Notes: generated by a model not told the origin, from the sequence alone. A stretch of DNA of 5,330 nucleotides from Actinomycetota bacterium (GCA_016870695.1 VGAV01000197.1:1-5330), one strand, 5' to 3'; shown: positions 1 through 5,330, counted from the first letter of the stretch. Made by a program: numbers and translations.

Positions 1-1424
1 ACCCCGGCCGCGGTGTCCGAGAGCCGCGAGGCGCGCGCGAGGATCCGCAGATCGTCGTCCTTCTCCGGCAGCAGGGCGGTCCGGCGCAGCCCGCGCAGCT
101 GCAGCCGGTGCTCGAGCAGGCGCAGCAGCCGGTAGTCCCGGCCGAACGCCTCCGCCTCGGTCCTTCCGATGTACCCCTCGGCGACGAGCGCGTCGAGGGC
201 ATCGAGGGTGCCGCGTTGGCGGATCCGCTCGTCGGTCAGTCCATGGACGAGTTGCAGCAGCTGCACGGTGAACTCGACATCCCGGATGCCGCCCGGCCCG
301 AGCTTCAGCTGGCGGTTGACCTCCGCGGCGGGGATGTTGTCCGTCACGCGCTCGCGCATCCGCTGGACGCCCTCGACGAAGTTCTCGCGTCCCGCGCTGT
401 GCCACACGAGCGGCTGGACCGCCGCGACGTACTCCTCGCCGAGGGCCGCGTCGCCCGCGATGGCCCGCGCCTTCAGCAGCGCCTGGAACTCCCAGCTCTT
501 GGCCCAGCGGTCGTAGTACTGCAGGTGCGAGCCGAGGCTGCGCACGAGTGCGCCCTGCTTGCCTTCCGGACGGAGGTTCGGGTCGACCTCCCACAGTGGC
601 GGCTCGATCTCCGGCCCGGAGATCCCGCGCATGGTCTGCACCGCGAGACGCGTGGCGATGTCGAGGGCGCGCGCCTCCGACACCGTGTCCTCGTCCGCGG
701 TCCCTCCGACGAAGATGACGTCGACGTCGCTGACGTAGTTGAGCTCGCGGGCCCCGGCCTTCCCCATCGCGATGATCGCGAACCGCGTGGCCGCGACCTG
801 CGCGCGCGGGAACGCCGCCGGGCCCGTTCCCGAGATCCGCGTCCGGGCGACGCTGAGGGATGCCTCGAGCGCAGCGCCGGCGAGATCGGCCAGCGCCGAC
901 GCGACGATCGGCACCACGTCGGCCGGCTCCGGCTGACCGAGGTCGAACGCCGCGATCCGGGCCAGCAGACGGCGATACCGGATCCGCAGGGCCACCCAGG
1001 CGGCATCCGTCCCGTCCTCCGCGAAGCCGTCGACGTCGCCGACCGCGGCGAGCAGCTCGGCGCGCATGCTCTGCTCGTCGGGCACCGTCAGCCCGGCACC
1101 GCTCAGGTGCGCCAGTTCGTCGGGATGCCGGAGGTAGAACTCCGCGAAGCCGTCGGACGCGCCCGTGAGGTCCCAGAGCGCCCGCCACGCACCGGCGTCC
1201 GCCGCGGCGGCGCGCACGGCGTCGGGATCACGCCGGGCGACCTGCACGATCGCCGACAGGGCGTGATCGGGACTGGCCACGCGCTGAGCGAGCGCGGTCG
1301 CCTCGTCGCGGCCGGTGCCGACGAGCCGCTCGAGCTCGTCGAGCATCGCGTCGGCCTCGGCCAGGCGGGAGAACCCCGTGCGGGCCAGAGCCGTGAGCGA
1401 CATGGATCGATCGCCCGAGATCAT
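1..1424 (-). CDS. glnE: Bifunctional glutamine synthetase adenylyltransferase/adenylyl-removase, N-terminal part
   Basis: GlnE attaches AMP to, and removes it from, a tyrosine of glutamine synthetase, switching nitrogen assimilation off and on in the cytoplasm. The first 474 residues are visible; family members have about 1000, so the gene continues past the left edge. Recognisable parts are the nucleotidyltransferase core GKAGARELNYVSDVDVIF (residues 221-238, metal-binding Asp233 and Asp235), the VDPNLRPEGKQGALVR block (about 280-295) and KLGPGGIRDVEF (374-385). By family knowledge this half is the adenylyl-removing domain; the adenylylating domain lies outside. The ATG at 1422-1424 is chosen because GGGGAGGA lies 3 bases upstream; an in-frame ATG at 1401-1403 has no such site and is less likely. 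It starts 25 bases after glnA2 stops, on the same strand, so co-transcription is likely. The visible frame is unbroken. Confidence 0.95.
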   Translation of the reverse strand, partial: MISGDRSMSLTALARTGFSRLAEADAMLDELERLVGTGRDEATALAQRVASPDHALSAIVQVARRDPDAVRAAAADAGAWRALWDLTGASDGFAEFYLRHPDELAHLSGAGLTVPDEQSMRAELLAAVGDVDGFAEDGTDAAWVALRIRYRRLLARIAAFDLGQPEPADVVPIVASALADLAGAALEASLSVARTRISGTGPAAFPRAQVAATRFAIIAMGKAGARELNYVSDVDVIFVGGTADEDTVSEARALDIATRLAVQTMRGISGPEIEPPLWEVDPNLRPEGKQGALVRSLGSHLQYYDRWAKSWEFQALLKARAIAGDAALGEEYVAAVQPLVWHSAGRENFVEGVQRMRERVTDNIPAAEVNRQLKLGPGGIRDVEFTVQLLQLVHGLTDERIRQRGTLDALDALVAEGYIGRTEAEAFGRDYRLLRLLEHRLQLRGLRRTALLPEKDDDLRILARASRLSDTAAG

Positions 1425-1427
1425 CGG

Positions 1428-1435
1428 TCCTCCCC
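1428..1435 (-). promoter_or_regulatory. Ribosome binding site of glnE
   Basis: GGGGAGGA on the minus strand ends 3 bases before the ATG at 1424. Spacing is slightly short but the match is strong, and it decides this start over the in-frame ATG seven codons further on. It lies within the short glnA2-glnE gap. Confidence 0.7.
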
Positions 1436-1449
1436 GGAGAGGTCGCCGG

Positions 1450-2790
1450 TCAGAGCGCCTCGAGGTTGCTCGCGAGCTCGAACGGCGTCACCTGCGCACG
1501 GTACTGGTGCCATTCGCGACGCTTGTTGAGCAGCACGTACTTGAACACCTGCTCGCCGAGGGTCTCGGCGACGAGCTCGGACTCCTCCAGGTACTCGAGC
1601 GCGTGGTCGAGGCTCGACGGCAGGGGTGCGTACCCGAGCGCCCGACGCTCGACGTCCGAGAGCGACCACACGTTGTCCTCAGCCTCGGCGGGGAGCTCGT
1701 ACTCCTCCTCGATGCCCTTCAGGCCGGCGGCCAGCATGAGCGCGTAGGAGAGGTACGGGTTGGCCGCGGAGTCCAGCGCCCGGTACTCGACGCGGGTCGA
1801 CTGCCCCTTGTTGGGCTTGTAGAGCGGGACGCGGACGAGCGCGGAACGGTTGTTGTGACCCCAGCAGATGAAGCTGGGCGCCTCGTCGCCGCCCCACAGG
1901 CGCTTGTACGAGTTGACGAACTGGTTCGTGACGGCGGAGATCTCGTTGGCGTGCCGCAGCAGGCCGGCGATGAAGTGACGGCCGACCTTGGAGAGCTGGT
2001 ACTGCCCGCCCTCCTCGTAGAAGGCGTTCATGTCGCCCTCGAAGAGCGACAGGTGCGTGTGCATGCCGCTGCCGGGCTGACCGCTGATCGGCTTGGGCAT
2101 GAAAGTGGCGTACACGCCCTGCTCGATCGCGACCTCCTTCACGACGGTGCGGAAGGTCATGATGTTATCGGCCGTGGTGAGCGCATCGGCGTACCGCAGG
2201 TCGATCTCGTTCTGCCCCGGACCGCCCTCGTGGTGGCTGAACTCCACCGAGATGCCGAGGTCCTCGAGCATGCGCACGGAGCGGCGGCGGAAGTCGTGGG
2301 CCGTCCCGCCGGGGACGTTGTCGAAGTAGCCGGCGGAGTCGACCGGCTGCGGGCGCCCGTCGGCGCCGAGCTGCGAGGACTTCAGGAGGTAGAACTCGAT
2401 CTCGGGGTGCGTGTAGAAGGTGAAGCCGGCATCGGCAGCCTTGGCCAGCGTGCGCTTCAGGACGTGGCGCGGGTCGGCGACCGCGGGCTGGCCGTCGGGT
2501 GTCGTGATGTCGCAGAACATGCGCGCGGTCGGGTCGATCTCGCCGCGCCAGGGCAGGATCTGGAACGTCGTCGGGTCCGGGTGCGCGAGGAGGTCGGACT
2601 CGTACGACCGCGTCAGCCCCTCGATGGCGGACCCGTCGAATCCGAGGCCCTCGGAGAAGGCCCCCTCGACCTCGGCCGGCGCGATGGCCACCGACTTGAG
2701 CGTGCCCACCACGTCGGTGAACCACAGGCGTACGAACTTGACACCGCGTTCCTCGATCGTCCGCAAGACGAAATCGCGCTGCTTGTCCAT
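1450..2790 (-). CDS. glnA2: Class I glutamine synthetase, GlnA2 type
   Basis: It catalyses ATP-dependent formation of glutamine from glutamate and ammonium in the cytoplasm, normally as a dodecamer. The 446-aa length equals that recalled for mycobacterial GlnA2. Visible family motifs: FDGSAIEG (51-58), the metal-ligand segment HPEIEF (128-133), HHEGGPGQNEIDL (186-198), GSGMHTHLSL (240-249, with His244 and His246), NSYKRL (293-298), the EAP flap (Glu303), NNRSALVRVP (313-322) and VEYRALDSAANPYL (334-347). No catalytic block is missing. Where adenylylated enzymes have the modified Tyr (NLYxLPPEE), this protein reads EDNVWSLSDVERR with Trp375, so GlnE probably does not modify it. The ATG at 2790 follows GAGGGGA at ideal spacing. 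It lies between a SPOR-like gene (24-base gap) and glnE (25-base gap). In mycobacteria and corynebacteria glnA2 also precedes glnE, which supports the call. No operator could be identified by eye. Confidence 0.96.
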   Translation of the reverse strand: MDKQRDFVLRTIEERGVKFVRLWFTDVVGTLKSVAIAPAEVEGAFSEGLGFDGSAIEGLTRSYESDLLAHPDPTTFQILPWRGEIDPTARMFCDITTPDGQPAVADPRHVLKRTLAKAADAGFTFYTHPEIEFYLLKSSQLGADGRPQPVDSAGYFDNVPGGTAHDFRRRSVRMLEDLGISVEFSHHEGGPGQNEIDLRYADALTTADNIMTFRTVVKEVAIEQGVYATFMPKPISGQPGSGMHTHLSLFEGDMNAFYEEGGQYQLSKVGRHFIAGLLRHANEISAVTNQFVNSYKRLWGGDEAPSFICWGHNNRSALVRVPLYKPNKGQSTRVEYRALDSAANPYLSYALMLAAGLKGIEEEYELPAEAEDNVWSLSDVERRALGYAPLPSSLDHALEYLEESELVAETLGEQVFKYVLLNKRREWHQYRAQVTPFELASNLEAL

Positions 2791-2794
2791 CAGA

Positions 2795-2801
2795 TCCCCT
2801 C
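2795..2801 (-). promoter_or_regulatory. Ribosome binding site of glnA2
   Basis: GAGGGGA on the minus strand ends four bases before the ATG at 2788-2790, within the 24-base gap after the upstream small gene. It supports the start that gives the MDKQRDFVLRT N-terminus, matching the N-terminus recalled for GlnA2 proteins. Confidence 0.7.
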
Positions 2802-2814
2802 GTCGTCTCGTCGC

Positions 2815-3024
2815 TCAGCGACCGGCGCCGTCGGCGCCCCAGTCGGCCTCGCGCGCGTCGTCTTCATCCCATTTGGCCGACCGTGCGCGCAGAATCTCGG
2901 GTGCGCGCGCGGCTTCCTCGGCGCTGTCGAACGGGCCGGCGCGATCAGCCATGGGAGATTCGAGGCCTTCCTCGACCCGACCGGTCTGGAGGTTGTACCA
3001 GTACTTCCGCGTGCCGTCGCTCAC
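2815..3024 (-). CDS. Small SPOR-like (KYWYNLQTG) conserved protein
   Basis: A 69-residue acidic, soluble protein without signal peptide or membrane helix. It begins MSDGTRKYWYNLQTGRVEEG and continues with GPFDSAEEAARA (31-42), a helix-like stretch and an Asp/Glu-rich tail WDEDDAREADWG. The pattern of a Tyr/Trp-rich strand, then GPF-x-S/T-x-EEA, then a helix is what the short actinobacterial proteins usually labelled SPOR domain-containing show. Classical SPOR domains bind denuded peptidoglycan, but this one has no secretion signal, so that role is doubtful. The start is GTG at 3022-3024, preceded by GGAGGAG five bases upstream. It is the first gene of the likely operon with glnA2 and glnE. 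Function unknown; a link to nitrogen metabolism is only contextual. Confidence 0.85.
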   Translation of the reverse strand: MSDGTRKYWYNLQTGRVEEGLESPMADRAGPFDSAEEAARAPEILRARSAKWDEDDAREADWGADGAGR

Positions 3025-3029
3025 GATGT

Positions 3030-3036
3030 CTCCTCC
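3030..3036 (-). promoter_or_regulatory. Strong ribosome binding site for the GTG-started small gene
   Basis: GGAGGAG on the minus strand lies five bases before the GTG at 3024. It is a near-perfect Shine-Dalgarno sequence and fixes this non-ATG start. Confidence 0.75.
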
Positions 3037-3078
3037 AGGATCTCGCGCCCCGGCGCAGATGCGTCGGGCCCTCCCCCG

Positions 3079-3084
3079 ATCCTA
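3079..3084 (-). promoter_or_regulatory. Candidate -10 box of the SPOR-like/glnA2/glnE operon
   Basis: The minus strand reads TAGGAT here, matching the actinobacterial TAnnnT -10 pattern. Transcription would start near 3072, leaving a leader of just under 50 bases with a good ribosome binding site. No convincing -35 hexamer is visible at 16-18 bases upstream, so the call rests on the -10 box and position. Confidence 0.4.
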
Positions 3085-3113
3085 CTGATCGCGACCCCGC
3101 GGCTGGATAGGCT
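3085..3113 (+). promoter_or_regulatory. Candidate leaderless promoter of ppgK
   Basis: TAGGCT at 3108-3113 fits the TAnnnT -10 pattern and ends seven bases before the ppgK ATG, so transcription would begin at or next to the ATG (leaderless). A weak -35, CTGATC at 3085-3090, sits 17 bases upstream of it. The GGAGGG at 3114-3119 is only one base from the ATG, too close for a normal ribosome binding site, which favours the leaderless reading. The element abuts the candidate -10 of the divergent operon. Confidence 0.5.
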
Positions 3114-3120
3114 GGAGGGC

Positions 3121-3906
3121 ATGGCAACGAATGCGTCCCGCGCGATCGGGGTGGACATCGGCGGCACCGGCATCAAGGCCGGCATCGTGGATCTGGAGGC
3201 CGGCGAGCTGGTGAGCGACCGCATCAAGGTCGCCACGCCCGCCGGCGCCGAGCCCGCGGACGTGCTCACGGCGGTGCACCAGGTGATCGAGCGCCTCGAG
3301 GCCCCCGCGGACATGCCGCTGGGCGTGGCCTTCCCGGCCATCGTCAAGGGCGGCCGGACGCTGTCCGCGGCGAACGTCTCGGCGACCTGGGTCGGCTTCG
3401 AGGCCGAGAAGTTCTTCGAGGACGGTCTGTCGCGTGGCATCCATTTCGCCAACGACGCGGACGTCGCGGGCATCGCGGAGGTGCGGTACGGCGCGGCCAA
3501 GGACGTCAAGGGCCTCGTGATCCTCACGACGCTCGGCACGGGGATCGGCTCGGCCATGATCTACGACGGCGTCCTCGTCCCGAACAGCGAGCTGGGACAT
3601 CTTCAGCGCGCGGGGCACAAGAAGGATGCCGAGCACTTCGCCGCGTACTCCGCGATGGAACGCGAGGAGCTGTCGTGGGAGAAGTGGGCCAAGCGCCTGC
3701 AGTGGTACTACGACTACGTCGAGTTCCTGTTCAGCCCCGATCTCATCGTCGTCGGCGGCGGCGTGTCGAAGCACTCCGAGAACTTCCTCCCGCTGCTGAA
3801 GCTCCGCGCGCCGATCGTGCCCGCGAAGCACCGCAACAACGCCGGCATCATCGGGGCGGCCTCGCTCGCGGTGCCGGTTCCGGAGGCCCTCCCCGCCGTC
3901 AAGTGA
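3121..3906 (+). CDS. ppgK: Polyphosphate glucokinase, ROK family
   Basis: It phosphorylates glucose to glucose-6-phosphate using inorganic polyphosphate, and usually ATP as well, feeding cytoplasmic glycolysis. The 261-aa length is close to about 265 recalled for the mycobacterial enzyme. Visible motifs: VDIGGTGIKAG (11-21, phosphate-binding loop), NDADVAGIAE (111-120, with Asp112 the expected catalytic base), LTTLGTGIGS (135-144, second phosphate loop), ELGHL (157-161, sugar-binding Glu and His) and DLIVVGGGVSK (207-217, adenosine region). The segment WEKWAKRL (186-193) and the NNAGIIGAA block (239-247) also fit PpgK rather than generic ROK repressors or kinases; there is no N-terminal helix-turn-helix. 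The ATG at 3121 is chosen because the ROK loop begins right after it and a -10 box sits just upstream. It is divergent from the glnA2 operon and is followed by a hairpin, so it is probably monocistronic. Confidence 0.95.
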   Translation: MATNASRAIGVDIGGTGIKAGIVDLEAGELVSDRIKVATPAGAEPADVLTAVHQVIERLEAPADMPLGVAFPAIVKGGRTLSAANVSATWVGFEAEKFFEDGLSRGIHFANDADVAGIAEVRYGAAKDVKGLVILTTLGTGIGSAMIYDGVLVPNSELGHLQRAGHKKDAEHFAAYSAMEREELSWEKWAKRLQWYYDYVEFLFSPDLIVVGGGVSKHSENFLPLLKLRAPIVPAKHRNNAGIIGAASLAVPVPEALPAVK

Positions 3907-3916
3907 CGTTCCCGTC

Positions 3917-3945
3917 GCCCTGACGAGAGGCGCGCGCCGTCGGGC
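3917..3945 (+). terminator. Hairpin after ppgK, possible terminator
   Basis: GCCC (3917-3920) and GACG (3922-3925) pair with CGTC (3938-3941) and GGGC (3942-3945), giving eight base pairs with one bulged T (3921) and a 12-base GC-rich loop. It starts 11 bases after the ppgK stop. There is no U-tract, as is common in high-GC actinobacteria, so the terminator role is inferred. Confidence 0.45.
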
Positions 3946-3965
3946 GGCGTGTCGGAGGGGTGTGG

Positions 3966-3971
3966 CAGTCT
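3966..3971 (+). promoter_or_regulatory. Weak candidate -10 box upstream of the GAF-like gene
   Basis: CAGTCT ends seven bases before the GTG at 3979, the same distance as the TAGGCT box before ppgK. The first T of TAnnnT is replaced by C and no -35 is evident. It is listed because no ribosome binding site is correctly spaced for this start: GGAGGGG at 3954-3960 lies 18 bases away. Confidence 0.25.
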
Positions 3972-3978
3972 CGGTCCC

Positions 3979-4845
3979 GTGATCGCCCAGGACCCCTCGG
4001 AGACCCCGCGCCTCGACGCGTCCATCGTCGCGCTCCGTGTCGTCGTGGTCGCCAGCACGATCGTCGCGGCGATGGCCGGCTATCTCGGATGGGCGGACGA
4101 CACCGACCCCGCTCCCGCCGTCGCGGCCGCCGTCGCCGCCTCCGTCGCGGCGGTCGGGGCCTTCGTCGTCTGGTACCTCGAGGAGCGGCGCAAGCGCACT
4201 CTGCAGTCCGCGCGGACGACGGTGGCGGAGCTGCTCCGCGCCGAGAAGATCCGCATCCTCACAATGACCAACGGCGCCTTCCTCCCCACGCTGTCGGCGC
4301 TCCAGGACCTCGCCGCGATGCGCCCCGGCGAGCGGGCCGTCGAGATCAGCGGCTTCCGTCAGGCCGTGGTGGAGCGCGCGTGCGACCTCGTCAAGAACGA
4401 AAGCCCTCGAGCGGCGTACTTCCGCGTGCAGGACCTGTCGGCGCGGCGCCGGGTGATGAGTCCGCGCCCGTACATCTCCCAGCGTGCCCGCGTGGACGAG
4501 TTCACCTCGCAGTTCGTGGAGGGCGCCGATGACGAGCCGGGCGTGTGGGAGCTCATCGATCACGCCGAGCACGCCATCCTCCGCGAGGACGTCCGGCCGC
4601 CCGGCAAGGTCTACCGCTCGTACATCTCCGCGCCCGTCCGCTGCGGGGGGATCGCCTTCGGCATGCTCACCTTGAACGTCCTGGATGCCGGCGGCCTCTC
4701 CACCGAGGACCGGGACTTCCTGCTCGTGCTCGCGCGCGTACTGGCCGTCGCCGAGGCGCTGACGCTCCTCGAGAAAGAGCGCGAGGCGTCCGTCCGGATG
4801 TCGCTCATCCGTTCTAGAATCGGGTCAGAAGGGGGTAACGCATGA
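3979..4845 (+). CDS. Two-helix membrane protein with cytoplasmic GAF-like domain, function unknown
   Basis: A 288-aa protein. After a short polar N-terminus come two hydrophobic segments (about 16-38 and 47-67) joined by a short acidic loop, then EERRKR (68-73), which by the positive-inside rule places the rest in the cytoplasm. A helical, possibly coiled-coil stretch (about 70-95) leads into a domain of about 170 residues. Its end, SYISAPVRCGG (214-224), then FGMLTLNV (227-234) and LSTEDRDFLLVLARVLA (240-256), has the strand-strand-helix layout of GAF domains, which bind small ligands or mediate dimers. No kinase, GGDEF, EAL, phosphatase or DNA-binding motif is present, so any output must be through a partner. 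An in-frame GTG at 3949 would add ten residues but overlaps the ppgK hairpin region and lacks a binding site; the GTG at 3979 is preferred, with moderate certainty. It overlaps the next gene by four bases. Confidence 0.85.
   Translation: MIAQDPSETPRLDASIVALRVVVVASTIVAAMAGYLGWADDTDPAPAVAAAVAASVAAVGAFVVWYLEERRKRTLQSARTTVAELLRAEKIRILTMTNGAFLPTLSALQDLAAMRPGERAVEISGFRQAVVERACDLVKNESPRAAYFRVQDLSARRRVMSPRPYISQRARVDEFTSQFVEGADDEPGVWELIDHAEHAILREDVRPPGKVYRSYISAPVRCGGIAFGMLTLNVLDAGGLSTEDRDFLLVLARVLAVAEALTLLEKEREASVRMSLIRSRIGSEGGNA
4815..4820 (+). promoter_or_regulatory. Candidate internal -10 box before the 55-aa gene
   Basis: TAGAAT, one mismatch from TATAAT and unusually AT-rich for this DNA, lies inside the end of the GAF-like gene. 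A start near 4827 would give a leader of about 15 bases carrying the downstream ribosome binding site. No good -35 is seen, so independent transcription of the small gene is only a possibility. Confidence 0.3.
4829..4835 (+). promoter_or_regulatory. Ribosome binding site of the 55-aa gene
   Basis: AAGGGGG lies six bases before the ATG at 4842, within the last codons of the GAF-like gene. Together with the ATGA overlap it indicates that the small frame is translated and probably coupled to the upstream gene. Confidence 0.6.
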
Positions 4846-5009
4846 GCACTGCCGTGTCGGTCTCGGGCCGGTCCAGCTTCGTGAACGCAGAGATGGCCAA
4901 GGCGCACGCCGAGGCGATCCGATCAGTGGATGCCGAGCGCTCGCAGCCCCCGCACATCCGCGCCGCTCGTGCGCGTGCCCTTCTGCGCTGGCTCGACAAG
5001 ACCGACTGA
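4842..5009 (+). CDS. Small basic hypothetical protein coupled to the GAF-like gene
   Basis: A 55-residue protein, beginning MSTAVSVSGRSS and ending LLRWLDKTD, which I do not recognise. It has a polar N-terminus, a helix-prone stretch (about 13-33, rich in Ala and Glu), a PP break at 36-37 and a strongly basic second helix (about 38-52, five Arg). There is no membrane helix, no signal peptide and no cysteines. Its ATG overlaps the stop of the upstream gene as ATGA and has a well-placed AAGGGGG, good evidence for a real translated gene despite the small size. Codon use is high-GC like its neighbours. The pairing suggests that it works with, or is regulated together with, the GAF-like membrane protein; a binding-partner role is inference only. 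Confidence 0.75.
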   Translation: MSTAVSVSGRSSFVNAEMAKAHAEAIRSVDAERSQPPHIRAARARALLRWLDKTD

Positions 5010-5021
5010 CGTCGCGCCGCC

Positions 5022-5044
5022 CTCGTCGCTCACGGAGAGACGAG
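5022..5044 (+). terminator. Hairpin downstream of the 55-aa gene, possible terminator
   Basis: CTCGTC (5022-5027) pairs with GACGAG (5039-5044). After one G-A mismatch, CTC (5029-5031) pairs with GAG (5035-5037) around the 3-base loop ACG. It begins 12 bases after the stop at 5009. No U-tract follows on either strand, so termination is inferred from its position in a convergent gap. Confidence 0.5.
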
Positions 5045-5063
5045 CTCGAACCGCTCCAGAACG

Positions 5064-5080
5064 CCGGGAAAAGTCCCCGG
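5064..5080 (-). terminator. Short hairpin just after the right-edge minus-strand gene
   Basis: CCGGG (5064-5068) and CCCGG (5076-5080) form a five-base-pair GC stem with a seven-base loop. It sits immediately beyond the stop at 5082-5084 of the minus-strand gene. The stem is short and without a U-tract, so support is weak. Confidence 0.3.
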
Positions 5081-5081
5081 G

Positions 5082-5330
5082 TCAGTTCCCGTGTCGGCCG
5101 CTGAGGCGGTCCCACTCGAGTGACCGGTACTGCAGGTAGGTGCAGAGGTTGGACGCGACGATGAGCTCCGCCCCCAGCGCCCCCATCTCGTAGGGCGGAG
5201 CGGAAAAGCTCCGTCTCGTGGACCTCGAGCGTCATCTCCCACAGCGGATCGTCGAACCCTCGCGGCTGCATGTAGATGACGCCGTCCGCCCGCCGAAGTC
5301 GCACGATCACCAAGCCGGTGTCGCTTCTCC
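5082..5330 (-). pseudogene. Small hypothetical gene with an apparent one-base frameshift, 5' end beyond the window
   Basis: Reading leftward from the edge, one frame gives VIVRLRRADGVIYMQPRG then FDDPLWEMTLEVHETEL with typical G/C-ending codons. After about 5205 that frame decays into a Gly/Arg-rich, low-quality string. The frame one base ahead then becomes convincing (YEMGALGAELIVASNLCTYL followed by QYRSLEWDRLSGRHGN) and stops at 5082-5084. Removing one base of the A run at 5204-5207 (T on the coding strand) would join the two as ETELSAPPYEMGALG, a protein of at least about 80 residues. A TGA at 5232-5234 closes the second frame upstream, so the shift lies between there and about 5190. The frame is open to the window edge; a TTG at 5311-5313 is a possible start with GGAGAAG ten bases upstream, but the true start may be outside. 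The family is not recognised. It could be a sequencing error rather than a real pseudogene. Confidence 0.6.

Noticed and set aside
108..1529. Plus-strand open frame of 473 codons opposite glnE
   Set aside because: Low-complexity composition with no motif, while the minus strand encodes clear GlnE motifs over the same bases.
3025..3120. GlnR or AmtR nitrogen-regulator operator upstream of the glnA2 operon
   Set aside because: No convincing match to the GlnR or AmtR site patterns could be seen by eye.
1315..3906. A very long plus-strand open frame running antisense to glnE and glnA2 and into ppgK, suggesting a fusion protein
   Set aside because: The part before 3121 is the mirror of glnA2 and glnE coding sequence, is rich in Arg, Val, Leu and Glu, and has no family motif. 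Stops are rare antisense to high-GC genes. Only the ppgK part is real.
3949..3978. Alternative upstream GTG start for the GAF-like protein
   Set aside because: No ribosome binding site at proper spacing, it follows the ppgK hairpin by only three bases, and the added residues (SEGCGSLGP) look non-coding. It is not fully excluded.
3082..4572. Long minus-strand open frame opposite ppgK and the GAF-like gene
   Set aside because: His/Arg/Gly-rich antisense shadow; the plus strand carries ROK motifs and the membrane/GAF-like protein.
5190..5230. Programmed +1 ribosomal frameshift at CTT-TTC
   Set aside because: The CTT-T slip resembles prfB, but there is no stop or rare codon in the next position and no clear internal Shine-Dalgarno stimulator at the right distance. 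A homopolymer indel is simpler.
4825..5313. Minus-strand open frame of 162 codons from the right edge through the 55-aa gene
   Set aside because: Only its first part (to about 5205) looks coding. Afterwards the coding signal moves to another frame, and the tail is antisense to the 55-aa gene.

Overview
This window looks like the chromosome of a high-GC actinobacterium, most likely Microbacteriaceae and probably close to Microbacterium. That is an inference from the strong G/C bias at third codon positions, from the order glnA2 then glnE, from a ROK-type polyphosphate glucokinase, and from TAnnnT -10 boxes lying very close to start codons.

The left half (minus strand, 3024 down to 1) is a compact three-gene run: a 69-residue SPOR-like protein, glnA2 (class I glutamine synthetase, 446 aa) and the N-terminal half of glnE (glutamine synthetase adenylyltransferase/adenylyl-removase), which runs off the left edge. 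The gaps are only about 24-25 bases and each gene has a clear ribosome binding site, so they are probably one nitrogen-assimilation operon. GlnA2 has a tryptophan where adenylylated glutamine synthetases carry the modified tyrosine, so GlnE probably acts on another synthetase encoded elsewhere.

A 96-base divergent intergenic region (3025-3120) separates this operon from ppgK (plus strand, 3121-3906), a polyphosphate-dependent glucokinase of glycolysis. The region can hold two back-to-back promoters. The ppgK promoter is placed as expected for a leaderless transcript.

After ppgK there is a terminator-like hairpin. A two-gene plus-strand unit follows: a 288-aa protein with two membrane helices and a cytoplasmic GAF-like domain (3979-4845), overlapping by four bases a 55-aa basic protein (4842-5009). 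Neither has a function that can be assigned, and this is the least explained part of the window.

The right edge carries a small minus-strand gene of unknown function (5082 to beyond 5330). Its reading frame is broken, and removing one base from a four-base homopolymer would restore it. Two hairpins lie in the convergent gap before it. No RNA genes, CRISPR arrays, insertion sequences or phage genes were seen. Overall this is mostly ordinary core chromosome with a small uncharacterised pair at the right.
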